From Xylona heveae TC161 (lineage: Eukaryota; Ascomycota; Xylonomycetes; Xylonales; Xylonaceae): a DNA stretch of 64,000 bases. This document shows, in pieces, positions 12,187 to 23,433 of the stretch (positions within the stretch are counted from its first letter, which is position 1; each line of letters opens with the position of its first letter). A program made the translations under genes and the position numbers. The stretch covers positions 5,294-69,293 of the forward strand of contig NW_017264207.1 in assembly GCF_001619985.1 (NCBI RefSeq), written 5' to 3'. The notes under the pieces were generated by a model, which made no database searches, was not told the origin of the DNA, and saw only the letters and a list, made by a program, of their open reading frames with translations.

Positions 12187-13882
12187 ATGGCGTCCAGCGA
12201 AAATGTCAATTCCCAGATCCCAAAGAAGCGCATTTTTCTCAATGCGTTTGATATGAGTACCGTCGGCCATTTGTCGCCTGGTCAGTGGAAGGTTCGTTCT
12301 TACTTTCTCCATCCACGAATCGCATGACGGTTTCTGACCATCGGTAGGATCCTGAAGACAGGTCTGCCACGAAACGAAGACTCGACTATTGGATCAACCT
12401 GGCCAAGATACTGGAGCGTGGAGACATTAACGCACTCTTCCTTGCGGATACTTATGGCGGATATGACACCTATCAGGACTCACTTGATCCTTGTATCAGA
12501 ACAGCTGCGCAATGGCCTGTTACGGACCCTACCATTGTATGTGTTTACCCATTCTCATTGCTTGAAAGACCCAAGTTTAAAATGGAAAAGAAATGCTAAC
12601 GAGTCTTTTAAAAAGCCCATTTCGGCCATGGCAGCCGTCACCAAGAACCTTGCTTTCGGAATCACAGCATCAACTTCCTTTGAGCCCCCTTTTCTGCTTG
12701 CCAAACGATTTTCAACGCTCGACCACTTGACAAATGGAAGGGTGGGCTGGAACATTGTTACATCTTGGAAAAAGGCCGCTTTCAAGGCTATTGGTCTTGA
12801 TGAACCAATTGAACATGATCAGCGTTATGCACAAGCAGATGAATACCTGCGAGTTGTTTACAAGTGCGTACCTAATCACCGCGGAAAGAAGCAAAAGCGA
12901 AACTGACATCGATTTAGATTATGGCAAGGATCATGGGCCGACGATGCAGTTGTTGCTGATGAGTCGTCGGATACCTACACAGACCCTGAGAAAGTTCGAA
13001 CGATCAAGCATGATGGCCAATTCTACCATCTAGAGTCGCGCCACATCGTTGATCCCAGCCCGCAGCGAACACCGTTTCTCTTCCAAGCTGGCACATCTCC
13101 GTAAGGACAACTCCACAGACAGTTCAGAATGATGATTCTAACATTTGCACAGAGCCGGCTCGCAGTTTGGTGCTACGCATGCAGAGGCCATCTTTGTTAC
13201 AGGCCACAGCCCTTCTGTACTTGCGCCAAGAGTTGCCAGAATTCGCCAATTAGCATCTGAGGTAGGCCGGGATCCCAGTTCAATCAAGTTCTTCGCAACC
13301 TTTACTCCAATCCTTGGTCGGACCGAAGAGGAGGCCCAAGAACGTTTTGAGCGGGCAAAGAAATATGCCTCTATCACGGGCGGACTGGTCCTGTTCTCCG
13401 GATGGACCGGTATCGATATTTCTAAAGTCCCTCTGGATGAAGAGATTGACCCAGTCAAACACTCGCTCGAAGTCCACAAAGTTCGCTCCACTGTTGAGAC
13501 CCTCACGGCGCGGACCGTAGAGGTCCCAAGTCTAACGCCTCGAACCATTGCAAGTATCGCGGCGATAGGAGGTCTCGGCCCTGTCGCAGTGGGCACACCA
13601 GAGAAGGTTTCCGATCAATTGGAGCGCTGGGTCAACGAAGCGGGCATTGATGGTTTCAATCTGGGTTATGTTACGACACCCGGCACCTTTGAACAGGTTG
13701 TAGATCTGCTTATCCCTGAGCTCCGGAGGAGGGGACTGTACCCGGAGAAATCATCAGAAGGTGCTGCTCCCTTAACTGCTCGAGAAAAAATCTACGGAGA
13801 AGGTCAAAACCAACTCCGAGACGATCATCCTGGAAGCAAGTACAAGTACGATGTTTATCAGGAGGAAGCTTCAGCCAATTAG
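12187..13882 (+). CDS. NtaA/SnaA/DszA-type FMN-dependent monooxygenase (copy A)
   Basis: A bacterial-luciferase-like class C flavin monooxygenase that would use reduced FMN and O2. Five exons: 12187-12291, 12348-12536, 12616-12863, 12918-13100 and 13153-13882, giving 484 residues. Family landmarks are KRIFLNAFDM near the N-terminus, LFLADTYGGYD, ITASTSFEPPFLLAKRF, LDHLTNGRVGWNIVTS, IEHDQRYAQADEYL, DPSPQRTPFLFQAGTS and GFNLGYVTTPGTFEQVVDLL. Known relatives attack nitrilotriacetate, EDTA, dibenzothiophene sulfone and related N- or S-containing compounds. The substrate here is unknown. A flavin reductase partner is needed and none is obvious in the window. It is a paralogue of the intronless copy at 21988-23433. 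Confidence 0.88.
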
Positions 13883-14311
13883 ATAGAAAAATAAATGTTA
13901 AAGTTTTTCACAACCTCAGCTTGGCAGTCGAATTCAGATTCTATAATTGAGACGTTCAGTTTCCCATGGCTATTAGTCATGTGAACATCATGTGCTTCCA
14001 CCGTATCATACTACCACGCTCTCCAGCACAAGCTACTTTACAGGTGGACAGTATAACTTTACTCTTATGTATTGCTGGCTTCCATGAGAATTCAGGGTAG
14101 ATGAATATTATAGTATCGCTTAGACGTAAATCCTTTTTGTAATATCCTATCTGCACGCTAAGTAACCATTGGGCCAGCTCATTTAGAGACTCAGCAAATA
14201 TATACATTATTTTCACCTCTTATTGTAAACGGAAGAAAATCATTGCATGACATGCATAACTCGTTTGCCAGACCTGAATTTTAACTAGGTTTTGCTTTCT
14301 ATTATTTTTTC
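13883..14311. other. Intergenic: convergent 3' flanks
   Basis: AT-rich flank between FMN monooxygenase copy A and the BVMO, which end facing each other. No supported gene. Confidence 0.5.
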
Positions 14312-16351
14312 TTATAGATCCCACCACCCCTCATGATACGAGCGAAGATCGATTTCAGAGGGAAGTCTCAGGTATGGTGTCAAGTCTGCGTCCTCCTGCA
14401 ACTCCTTTGATGTCCATCCATTTCCGAAATAGGCAAACCGATTACCACTGGGATTAACATGTGTATACTCAAAATCCTCCCATCGAGGCTCTCGTCGAAC
14501 AAAGTTTGCGTGACTTGCGCTACCCGGGAAAATACCGTGAGGTCTGCCACCAGGGACTCCGCCGTTATACCACGATCTGCAATTTTTGTTGTACTCTGAC
14601 GAGTCATCGTTGGCTGTCCAAACAGTGCGCTCGAAGAAAGCGTCACTATACGAGATAAAGTCGTCGGCAGCAGCCTTTGAAGGGACTATCGTCTTAATGC
14701 CTTGGCTCCGTACCTTTCGAATCACCTTGGCAATATACGTTATCTGATTTTCGACGTTGTTAGGAACTGTTCCACTCTGTCCCGTCGACATTGGACCTCC
14801 AATCCAAAAGGCGTTGGGTATTTGAGGCGTGGCTACTCCCAGGTAAGTGTACGGGAACCCAAAGTGGCCGCCAGGCTTCCAAGCTTGGGAGAGATCAATT
14901 CCATTTGCTATGACAGGAAATGGTGGGGCCAGATCGATATTGGCCCCGGTGGCGCAGATGACTGCATCAACCTTTCGCTCAAACCCATCCTTGGTAACGA
15001 TTCCCGACTCGGTGAAGCGCTGAATTGGTGTCTGAATGTAGTCCACATTTTCCTTGGCAAGCGCTTCCAAGTATCCCGGCCCTGGCGTCGGCCTGCGGCA
15101 GTTTGGCGGAAAATTTGGAATGATCTTGTCAGCAAGCTCTGGTTTATCGCCCACCCGCTTCAGCATCAGTGCTGTCCATGTCTCTCGGAGCTGCTTGTTT
15201 TCAGGAGTGTCCTTGAATATGGCAGCAAATCTTCTGTAGTATCTGCCTTCTTCTTTTCGCCTATATTCTAGATACTTCTCTGGATCTGCAAATTCCTTCA
15301 ACTGTTCTGCGGAAAACGGCTTTGGCTCTATCGTTCTGACCGCAGCAGATGCAAATGCGTCAACAATCCACGTGGTGTTGCGTGCATAGTGATCCACATG
15401 ATCGGCTACTCTCTGCAGCTCCGGTAGAAGCTGAAGTCCAGAGGCGCCATTTCCAATCAACGCGACACGCTTGTTTGCGGCAGAAAAGTTTTTATCCCAG
15501 TGAGACGAGTGAAAAAGCTCTCCTTTGAAGTCCTGTATTCCATCGTATTCAGGTAGCTTCCAAGCATTGAAGCGGCCGATCGCAGTGACCAGGATATCGA
15601 ACTCGTTCTCATGTATCTAGAAGAGTCCATTATTATTTGTGTCACTTGCCTTTGATGTGGTGAAACTTACCTCTCCTGGTTGCGCAAGATTTTCGACGGT
15701 CACTTTCCACTTGGAGCTATCGGGCAACCACTCCGCCTTTTGTACCTTATGCTTGAGCTTTAGATGTTTATAAACATTGTGCTTTTTCGCAACGCTCTGC
15801 CAATAATCCCTGATCTCGCCGCCTGGCGCAAACTCTTCTGACCAATTCGTCTTTGGCGAGAAGGTTGACTGGTATACATTTGCCGGAATATCGCATTTCA
15901 CACCGGGGTAGACGTTCTCATACCTGTTCACGGGTTAGAAAATTGGAAGGAACACATTCAGCAGAACTGTCTAGAACCTACCATGTCCCGCCCTGCGAAA
16001 AGGAACAATTAGCAAAATGCTCATGATAATACAGGGAGACTCAGTACTCACAACATCGGCATTCTTCTCAAAAATTGTCAAGTTCAGTCCAGGTACCTTT
16101 GCAGGTATTAATGAACCAGCTAATACACCTGACAATCCTGCACCAATAACAGCTACTTTTAAATCGCGGGGTTGATCTATTGGATGATCTTCTAGCTCGA
16201 AGGACGTGGAAGAAGCATTGGCGCCCCCAGTTTCATGCGCATTAATCTCCTTCTCGACCACAATTGCTTCTGTCTTAGTCGCCGCGGTCGGTAGCTTTTC
16301 GTGCAAGAGATGAGGTGGCACGTCGGCTCGCCGCTGACCTAGTTCAGTCAT
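14312..16351 (-). CDS. Baeyer-Villiger monooxygenase (class B flavoprotein)
   Basis: An FAD/NADPH enzyme that inserts oxygen next to a ketone to form an ester or lactone. Exons on the minus strand: 16351-16052, 15992-15982, 15923-15671 and 15616-14312, giving 622 residues. An in-frame Met at 16453 would add 34. The first Rossmann motif is VAVIGAGLSG (about 66-75); an 11-base microexon encodes the GGTW of the FAD region, followed by YENVYPGVKCDIP. The BVMO fingerprint F-x-G-x3-H-x3-W is present as FKGELFHSSHW. The second Rossmann motif is VALIGNGASGLQ, and CATGANIDL lies downstream. The N-terminal 60 residues are a variable extension. Its promoter is shared with the divergent Dal5-type permease. 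The substrate is unknown; the context suggests a cluster degrading a small organic compound. Confidence 0.88.
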
Positions 16352-17108
16352 ATTTTCCCTTTTTACCACTTGGATCTTCAACAGAGCTTGGGTTTTTCTG
16401 TGTTCGTTGGCAGTGTATTGTTTGCCTTGAAGAACCAGGTCATTTAAGAGCAAAAGCGCAAGGCTAGGCTTTCAACGTCCTGCAGAACAACGCACGAACA
16501 CCACCCAGGGCAGAAAGCACATGATACGGCATTGATAACGAGGCCGTATGCTACGGAAAGCACGCAATTGTAGTGGAGTGTCAGAGAATCTGCCTGCGGC
16601 ATCCTTTCAATTCTTGCCGGTAAGTGCAAGGAACCTAAAGACCCTGTCATTGTTGACCTCTCAGGCACACATAAGCCTGCGGATCCATTCCGCATCAGAG
16701 ATAAGAACTTGCCATTAAACCGACAATTGTCGGAAAGTCCGATCTCGCTCTCATCAACATGGACAGGCATGTCAGCGCCCAGACCGATATTAATCACTGT
16801 CGCGATATTGATTGTTTGATCGTCATATGGCGCGAGAGCTTTAGCGGATGGTGCAAATCGGTAAACTGGGGTCGGACCGAAACGTGCAGAGTCAGGGAAC
16901 GGGAAGTTTGGCGACCTCATGGTTCACCGTCCGCCACACGCTACACTGGACTAAACGTTATCACGAAATTTTGTTGCGCCTTGAGAGCAAAGGTCGTGTT
17001 TTATCCACTTTTGATAGAATTGCAATTGATAAATTCTCCAGCTTTCACCATGTGTTTTAGAGAAAGCGTCTTTGTGCATTTGCGACCGTTACCTCTCTGT
17101 CTGGCAGA
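16352..17108. promoter_or_regulatory. Divergent promoter, BVMO / Dal5-type permease
   Basis: Intergenic stretch between two head-to-head genes. A minus-strand frame covering 16444-16920 is open but has no family signature. The region holds the palindrome listed separately. Confidence 0.5.
16720..16733. promoter_or_regulatory. Perfect palindrome, candidate Zn2Cys6 site
   Basis: CCGACAATTGTCGG is a perfect 14-base palindrome: CCG and CGG half-sites with an 8-base spacer. Zn2Cys6 dimers commonly bind paired CGG/CCG triplets. It sits between the BVMO and permease genes and could co-regulate both. Confidence 0.4.
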
Positions 17109-18808
17109 ATGTCTACTGCTGAAACGTCCCCGGCTCGACCTCGAAAATGGTACCATTGGTATGCGGAAACCGACACACCGGAGGAGAGGAAGTTGATCTT
17201 CAAACTGGATATGCTCATCGTCCCTTATGCCATTCTGGTGAGTCGAAATACATTTTAATAGTCGAATCACGTGGAGAATGCTCATAGGTGCTCGTAGGTA
17301 TATTGGGTTAAGTATATGGACCAAACCAATATTAGTAAGTCCATCTTCTGAGTATTTTGAAAATGAATTTTTAACAAAGTCTCCCAGATAATGCATACGT
17401 TGCTGGACTGAAGGAGGAGCTGGGATTTGCTGGTAACCAGCTTGTTCATCTCCAGACTATCTATGTCGTCGGTGCTGTTATAGGGCAGCTCCCGTTCGGT
17501 TTCATCTTCCCATATGTCCCCATGAGCTGGCTACTGCCCGCACTTGATATTGGCTGGGGTGTTTTCAATCTTGCCCAGTTTAAAGCGCGCGGCTATTCAG
17601 ACCTGATGGCATTCAGGTTCATGATTGGATTTTTTGAGGTAAACATCAGCCCTTCGAAATTTTGTCACGAGGAAGAGTCAATTTCTAACCAAAACCAAAA
17701 TTGCCTTCGACTAGTCTGCATTTTTTCCCGGCGTGCATTACGTCCTCGGCTCCTGGTATAGAGGCGATGAAGTGGGCAGGCGAGGTGGATTGTTTTATAT
17801 CGGGCTTACACTAGGAACCCTGACTTCAGGTCTGATTCAAAGCGGTGCGAGCAGTCAGCTTGACGGCAAGGGCGGTATGGAGGGCTGGAGGTGGATGTTT
17901 GTCATTACGTCTGTCATCACGCTCGTTGTGGGGGTATTCGGAATCGTGACATGGCCAGGCACGCCTGACCGATGCACTTCTCTTTTCCTCTCCGCCGAGG
18001 AGATTCAGCTCAGCAAGGATCGGCTGAGTCGACACGGTCATCAAATCCCGAGCACCCGCTTTACGTGGAAGACGCTCATAAACATCTTCACAAGATGGAG
18101 ATTCTGGGTATTGACGTTCTGGGACATTCTTTTCTGGAATGCCTGCAATAACACGAGCACTGGTGGATTCCTGTTGTTCTTAAAGTCCCTGGGCCGGTAT
18201 TCGGATTCCAAGGTCAATGCTCTTGGTTCCATCCCCCCCGCTTTGGGCGTCATTTATATTATTTTAATCTGCTTCGGCGCAGATCTGTTTCGCAACCGCG
18301 CGGGTGCTATTACCGTGTCTCACCTATGGAACGCTATAGGTTTGATAATTCTGACAGTCTGGAATGTGCCCGAATCTGCCAAATGGTTCGCATTCATGAC
18401 AACCTACAGCTCGGTGGCGATGAGCAGTGTCTTATATGGATGGGCCAATGACATTCTAAAGCACGATGTTGCGGAGAGAAGCTTAACCCTTACGCTTATG
18501 AACGCGATCGCACAGTCTACAACAGCGTGGACACCTTTGTTGGTATTCAAAACGGTGGAAGCGCCTCGGTTCCCCAAAGGTTATCCATTTACCCTTGGTA
18601 GTGCTATTGCATTGATTGCTATGAGTTGGGGGGTCAAATATTTCCATGATCGCCAAGAGTAAGTTCACTGCCCACCGCCTTGAGTACTTTGCTTTTCTGT
18701 ATTAATACTTGCTCCAGGAAAAAGTACGCTCAGAGTTTACCGGATGATGTTGAAACAATTGGTGTCAGCGATAAAGCGGCACAGGAGGCCGATATCGAGA
18801 AGCTTTGA
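17109..18808 (+). CDS. MFS permease, Dal5/anion:cation symporter family
   Basis: A plasma-membrane transporter of the allantoate/vitamin/small-organic-anion type (Dal5, Liz1, Tna1, Seo1 relatives). Five exons: 17109-17237, 17298-17334, 17388-17638, 17715-18658 and 18718-18808, giving 483 residues. The family signature is spread over exons 1-3: TPEERKLIFKLDMLIVPYAI, then VYWVKYMDQTNI (37-base exon), then NNAYVAGLKEELGF and QLPFGFIFP. Helices follow at regular spacing, with a central loop around LSAEEIQLSKDRLSRHG. The short charged C-terminus is on the last exon. Placed next to the monooxygenases, it probably imports their substrate; this is inference from position. Confidence 0.88.
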
Positions 18809-19170
18809 AAGGCAAGGAGAATCCAGATGGGCACGTATCTTTTTTTTTTTTTTTTTTCACTAAAGCGATGACACCTATTGAAAACTGAGCACACAGTCGG
18901 TAAAATTCAACCAGCAATTATTTAGATTAGAAGCATGTAGACTGTAATAAAGAGTTTTTTGGTTGATAACGGAAATATGCATAGAAATTTCACGTTCCGC
19001 CGCTGATCTTTTTTTTCCCAATAATAAGCTTAAATTTAACAGTGCGCTGAAAATCCCACAGATCAACATATCGATTTGTACATTATTACTCCAACGGAGT
19101 TTAGAGTGCAACTACTATGATAGCTTTCACCAAGAAGCAAGGATCTGGTCGATGTCCATGAAATGAAAAT
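18809..19170. other. Intergenic, with poly-T run
   Basis: 3' flank of the permease gene. A T run lies at about 18840-18857. The last eight bases (19163-19170) form the left target-site duplication of the MITE. Confidence 0.5.
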
Positions 19171-19558
19171 TAGGGTGTCCGTTGGTCTGGTCTGGGTCGG
19201 TCTTTGCTCAAAATTTCCACACCAAGGTGGTCTTTGGTCTGGGTTGGTCTTTAAGGCAAAGACCAACCTCCAGACCGGGCGTGGGCGGTTTTTTTAACTA
19301 AACCCATCTATGCATAAATCTGGTATAAATGTGCATATTTGGGCAAATCACCAGCATTCTCGGCATAATTTTGCTGACTGATTGTTGATATACTTCCTAA
19401 AAAGGTAATGTTGGTGGTGATCACGGACCGGTGGAGGCATGTTCAAAAGACCGACCCAAGGTGGTCTGGTCCTACTCGCAAATTTCCCAACTTGGTCCGG
19501 GTTGACAGTGTAAAAGACCAAAGACCACCGGTTTCCACCGGCCCCAACGGACACCCTA
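19171..19558. mobile_element. Non-autonomous hAT-type MITE (388 bp)
   Basis: The ends are perfect 15-base terminal inverted repeats, TAGGGTGTCCGTTGG at the left and its complement at the right. It is flanked by a perfect 8-base target-site duplication, ATGAAAAT (19163-19170 and 19559-19566). An 8-base duplication with ends of the form TAGGG fits the hAT superfamily. Inside are repeated GGTCT/GGTCTTTG subterminal motifs and a hairpin with 11-base arms (19242-19252 and 19258-19268). There is no coding capacity. The perfect duplication suggests a fairly recent insertion. Confidence 0.88.
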
Positions 19559-19807
19559 ATGAAAATGCATTGTGCCACCTACCCCTGCTGTCACGACATG
19601 GCTCCACATTGCAGCTGGTAAGATGGCAAGGATGAGCCTAAACATTCAAGGCCGATAAGCATAAATTGTTTCCTTGGATAGGCAATTCAAGTTCTATTTA
19701 ATTAACAAATGCTTCCAGTACTTTAATGATCATGAGTGCTAAGCACATATGAGAATCGATCTCCAAAGAAAGTCTTAGGCCCGATAGTTGGCTTGCAATA
19801 GAGGAAA

Positions 19808-21488
19808 ATGAGCGAAAATGCGGTTTTTGAGCCAACGGTTATACATCGTGGGGGTGTTTTACAGAGGTTTCATCTCTTTTACAGAAGCACACTCTATCAA
19901 GCCATTGTTCTGGGCTTTATCAGTTTCACGCAACCAGGAATATGGACAGCACTCAATTGTGAGTATCCTTTCGAGTCCGGCTTGCTGGTTTGCATTACAT
20001 TGACAGTTTTTATAGATCTGGGAGCCGGTGGATTAGCCTCACCGTTCTTTGTCAATGCCGCCAATGTCATTACATTTGCAATCATGGTCTTCTTCAGTCC
20101 AATTTCTGCTATCCTGGGCAATCGCTTAAACATAAAATGGATTCTTGTGTTTGGGACTCTAGGATTCGCGCCGTATTCTGCAGCGTTATATTGTAACAGT
20201 GTCTATGGGACTGAATGGTTTCTGCTCTTCGGAGCGGTGACATGTGGATTCTCGGTTTGTATACATCAAATCCATCGCTGCTGAATTTCACGCCCCTAAC
20301 CAACATACCCACCTTAGGCTGCTGCGCTCTGGACATCCGAGGCAGCCATTGGAGTAGGATATCCCGAACTGAAAAATCGCGGCTTTTACAGTACGTATTT
20401 TACCTAAGATTTGAAGAGCCATGAACGTGAGCTAATTTTCCCAGTCGCTATATGGCTGTCTCTCAATAAAATCGGTCAGATTATCGCAAATTCGATCCAA
20501 TTAGGTCTAAATGCCCAAGCCGACCAGCAGGGCAGCATCAGTCCGAACACCTATCTCGTGCTCATTGCCCTGCAATGTCTCGGTCTTCCACTTTCACTGA
20601 CTATCGCAGAGCCAAAGAAATTGATTCGCTCTGATGGCACAAAACCATTAATTGGAAGTCGCAGGACACCCATCAAGCAAGGCTTTAAGGATTTCTGGTC
20701 CGTTATCAAGCGCAAGGAGATTTTCATGCTGGTTCCCATATTCATTACCGCCCAATGGGCTCAAACCTATGAAGGCAATTATCTGGTCACCTACTTCAGT
20801 GTTCGAGGTAGAGCTCTCGCTGGATTTATTGCCTCTATAGTCTCTTTCGTCGTGGACATTTTGTTGGGAATCCTTCTCGATAACAAATACCTCCGTCGTT
20901 CGGTCACTGCAAAAGCGAGCTGGATCTTTATTTTCGTGGCTTACACTGCCACCTGGATTTACCACTTTATATTACAAGCCGATCTCTCCCGCACAACCCC
21001 GTCTTTGGATATCAATAGTCACGGGTTTGGCAGGGCTGCAGGTGTTTACATCCTATATAGGTACGTGGGGATACTGATCAGCCATCGCATAGTCTGGCGC
21101 AACCGACCGTGGCACTAATCCACTGAATTTCGATAGGGTCGGATACGAATCCACAAATGTTTGGATGTACTGGGTACTGGGGACGTTGGACGCAGACATC
21201 AAGACGCTGGCTCTATCCACTTCGCTACTACGTGCCGGCGAGAGCTTCGGAAGTGCTTTCTCATACGGAGTAGGAGCCAGTAAGAGCGCAACTCTCATGA
21301 CGAACTTGATCGTCGCTGCTGTGGTGTTTTGGGCCAGTGTCCCGAGCACAACTTTTTCGGCCTGGAAGGTAGAGGATGTTGATCATGATGCGAGAGACGC
21401 AGAGGGAGAGGCATCTCCTACGGGACCGTCTGTTGAATCGGTCAAAATTGGAGTAGATGCCGATACCAAAGAATGCATAATACGATAG
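19808..21488 (+). CDS. UNC93-like MFS transporter
   Basis: A polytopic membrane protein of the UNC93-like branch of the major facilitator superfamily. Five exons: 19808-19958, 20016-20254, 20318-20390, 20445-21060 and 21137-21488, giving 476 residues. Landmarks are YQAIVLGFISFTQPGIWTAL then YLGAGGL across intron 1, WTSEAAIGVGYPELKNRGFY, and IAIWLSLNKIGQIIANSIQL, typical of the family. The hydrophilic C-terminus (after TTFSAWKVEDVDHD) is cytosolic. It is a second candidate importer or exporter in the monooxygenase cluster. Its start lies about 240 bases after the MITE, so the element may have altered its promoter. Confidence 0.82.
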
Positions 21489-21987
21489 AGGATCAATGAA
21501 CTCCGTAGTCTTGCTCGCGACAGCGATGCCTGGATGGTAAATTATTGCAGGGGTGTTTGTTGGCACATTCGCTGGTTGAACTCTCCACCTTACTAAGTGG
21601 GGTCTCCGAGGCCGCTAAACAGAGGGTCCCCCGTCGTCTGTGGACCCCTGACGCCAGGCAACGCAGCACGGAATAATAAGGCATCTGTTCCACACCTCTC
21701 CCATCATGCGGGGTATACAATTGTGCAATCGTCGCTGCGTCTGACACCACAGAGATACGCGTTCCAGCTTTCTCGTCCTGCGATGGCGCAAGTGTCTCCC
21801 TTGACGCATGAGAAGCCTTCTGGATGCTTATCTCTTGCAGACAAGATTCGAAATTGCTTTATCCACAATGATTACGGAACGACATAAAATGCCCAGGTTG
21901 TGCCGACCGAAGAGCCCTGATTCCTAACGTAAACGTGCGAAAGCCCATCGTTGAGGCCGTTGACCTATTCATCCAATCACCGTCGCT
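21489..21987. other. Intergenic
   Basis: Between the UNC93-type gene and FMN monooxygenase copy B on the same strand. Short frames only; no family signature. Confidence 0.5.
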
Positions 21988-23433
21988 ATGACCAATCCGA
22001 AAAAGCAACTCATCATCAACGCCTTCGCCATGCAGGCGCCAGGACACCTGAATCCTGGTCTGTTTCGGTTCCCGGGAGACCAGGGATCAGAGTATGCGTC
22101 CATCAAGCACTGGATAAGTTTGGCGAAGAAGCTTGAGGCTGCCAAATTTCATGCCATCTTCTTTGCAGACGTGCTAGGCGGCTACGATGTGTACAAGGGG
22201 CCTGCCAATCTTGATCCTACGATCCCTGCGGCGGCGCAATTTCCCATCAATGACCCCTTGTACAGCATTTCAGCCCTTGCCGCAGCGACAGAGAGCATCT
22301 CCTTTGGAGTCACAGCCTCAACCACATATGATTCGCCTTATGCGCTTGCGCGTCGGTTCGGAACCGTCGATCACCTCTCCGGCGGTCGAGTCGGGTGGAA
22401 TATCGTCACGTCCTATCTTGACTCAGCCGCGCGAAACTTTGGACTGGACACGCAAATCGAGCATGACGAGCGATATGCAATTGCGCACGAGTACCTCGAC
22501 GTGGTATACAAGTTATGGGAGGGATCTTGGAGGGACGACGCCGTTAGGCCACCTGGCGAAAAGGATTCTGGATACGCAGACCCCAAGGCCGTCCGCCAGA
22601 TAAATCATGTGGGGAAACACTTCCGTGTACCTGGCCCTGCGATAATCGCTCCATCGCCGCAGCGGACGCCGTTCTTACTGCAAGCGGGTACATCAACGGC
22701 TGGCAAAGCTTTCGCAGCTAAGCATGCCGAAGCGGTCTTTCTCAATGGACACAGCCCTGACCTCATCCGTCCGTCGGTCGACAGTATTCGCGCACAAGCA
22801 GCAGAGCTAGGCCGCGATCCGCGAGACATCAAAATTATTGGCGGAGCCCTAGTGATCGTGGCAGATACAGACGAAAAGGCTCAGGCTAAGTTTGACGAGC
22901 TAAGAAGCTATGGCGACCGGGAAGGCGCATTGGCTCTGTTTGGTGGATGGAGTGGGTACGACCTCAGCAAATATGCCGATGACCAAGACTTCCGGTTTGT
23001 CGAACAGCCCGCCATTCGGAGCATGGTGAACCACTGGGCGAGTACCGTTCCAGGTTCTGACGGGCAGAAGAAATGGGACAAACGTGCAATCGCAGAATAT
23101 CTGATCCTGGGAGGCAACGGACCGAAGATTATTGGAAGCGTCGAGACCGTGGCAAACGAGCTGGAGAGATGGGTGGAAGTTGCCGATATTGACGGGTTTA
23201 ACTTTAGTTACGCCACTCTTCCGGGAACATTCGACGACATTATTGAACTTTTGCTGCCAGAGTTGAAGCAACGAGGCTTAGTCTGGGATGATTATGCTGT
23301 GCCCGGTGGTACATTCAGAGAAAATGTCTATGGGCAAAAGGGACGAAACAGATTGCCAGATTCCCATCCTGGTGCCCAATATTTCTGGCGGAAAGGAGAA
23401 GAGGTTCCCCCCTATGCCACTACCCAAGGATAA
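21988..23433 (+). CDS. NtaA/SnaA/DszA-type FMN-dependent monooxygenase (copy B)
   Basis: A single-exon gene of 481 residues in the same family as copy A. Landmarks are QLIINAFAMQAPGHLNPGLF, AIFFADVLGGYDVY, ITASTTYD in the form FGVTASTTYDSPYALARRFG, VDHLSGGRVGWNIVTSYLDS, IEHDERYAIAHEYLDVVYKL, PSPQRTPFLLQAGTSTAGK and GFNFSYATLPGTFDDIIELL. It would hydroxylate or cleave a C-N or C-S bond using FMNH2 from a separate reductase. Lack of introns, compared with four in copy A, means the two are not a recent tandem duplicate. Bacterial relatives are common, so transfer is possible but unproven. Confidence 0.9.
   Translation: MTNPKKQLIINAFAMQAPGHLNPGLFRFPGDQGSEYASIKHWISLAKKLEAAKFHAIFFADVLGGYDVYKGPANLDPTIPAAAQFPINDPLYSISALAAATESISFGVTASTTYDSPYALARRFGTVDHLSGGRVGWNIVTSYLDSAARNFGLDTQIEHDERYAIAHEYLDVVYKLWEGSWRDDAVRPPGEKDSGYADPKAVRQINHVGKHFRVPGPAIIAPSPQRTPFLLQAGTSTAGKAFAAKHAEAVFLNGHSPDLIRPSVDSIRAQAAELGRDPRDIKIIGGALVIVADTDEKAQAKFDELRSYGDREGALALFGGWSGYDLSKYADDQDFRFVEQPAIRSMVNHWASTVPGSDGQKKWDKRAIAEYLILGGNGPKIIGSVETVANELERWVEVADIDGFNFSYATLPGTFDDIIELLLPELKQRGLVWDDYAVPGGTFRENVYGQKGRNRLPDSHPGAQYFWRKGEEVPPYATTQG

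Noticed and set aside
16444-16920. Open minus-strand frame of 158 codons upstream of the BVMO
   Set aside because: No family signature, overlaps the divergent promoter, and the BVMO already has a complete start with normal motif order.
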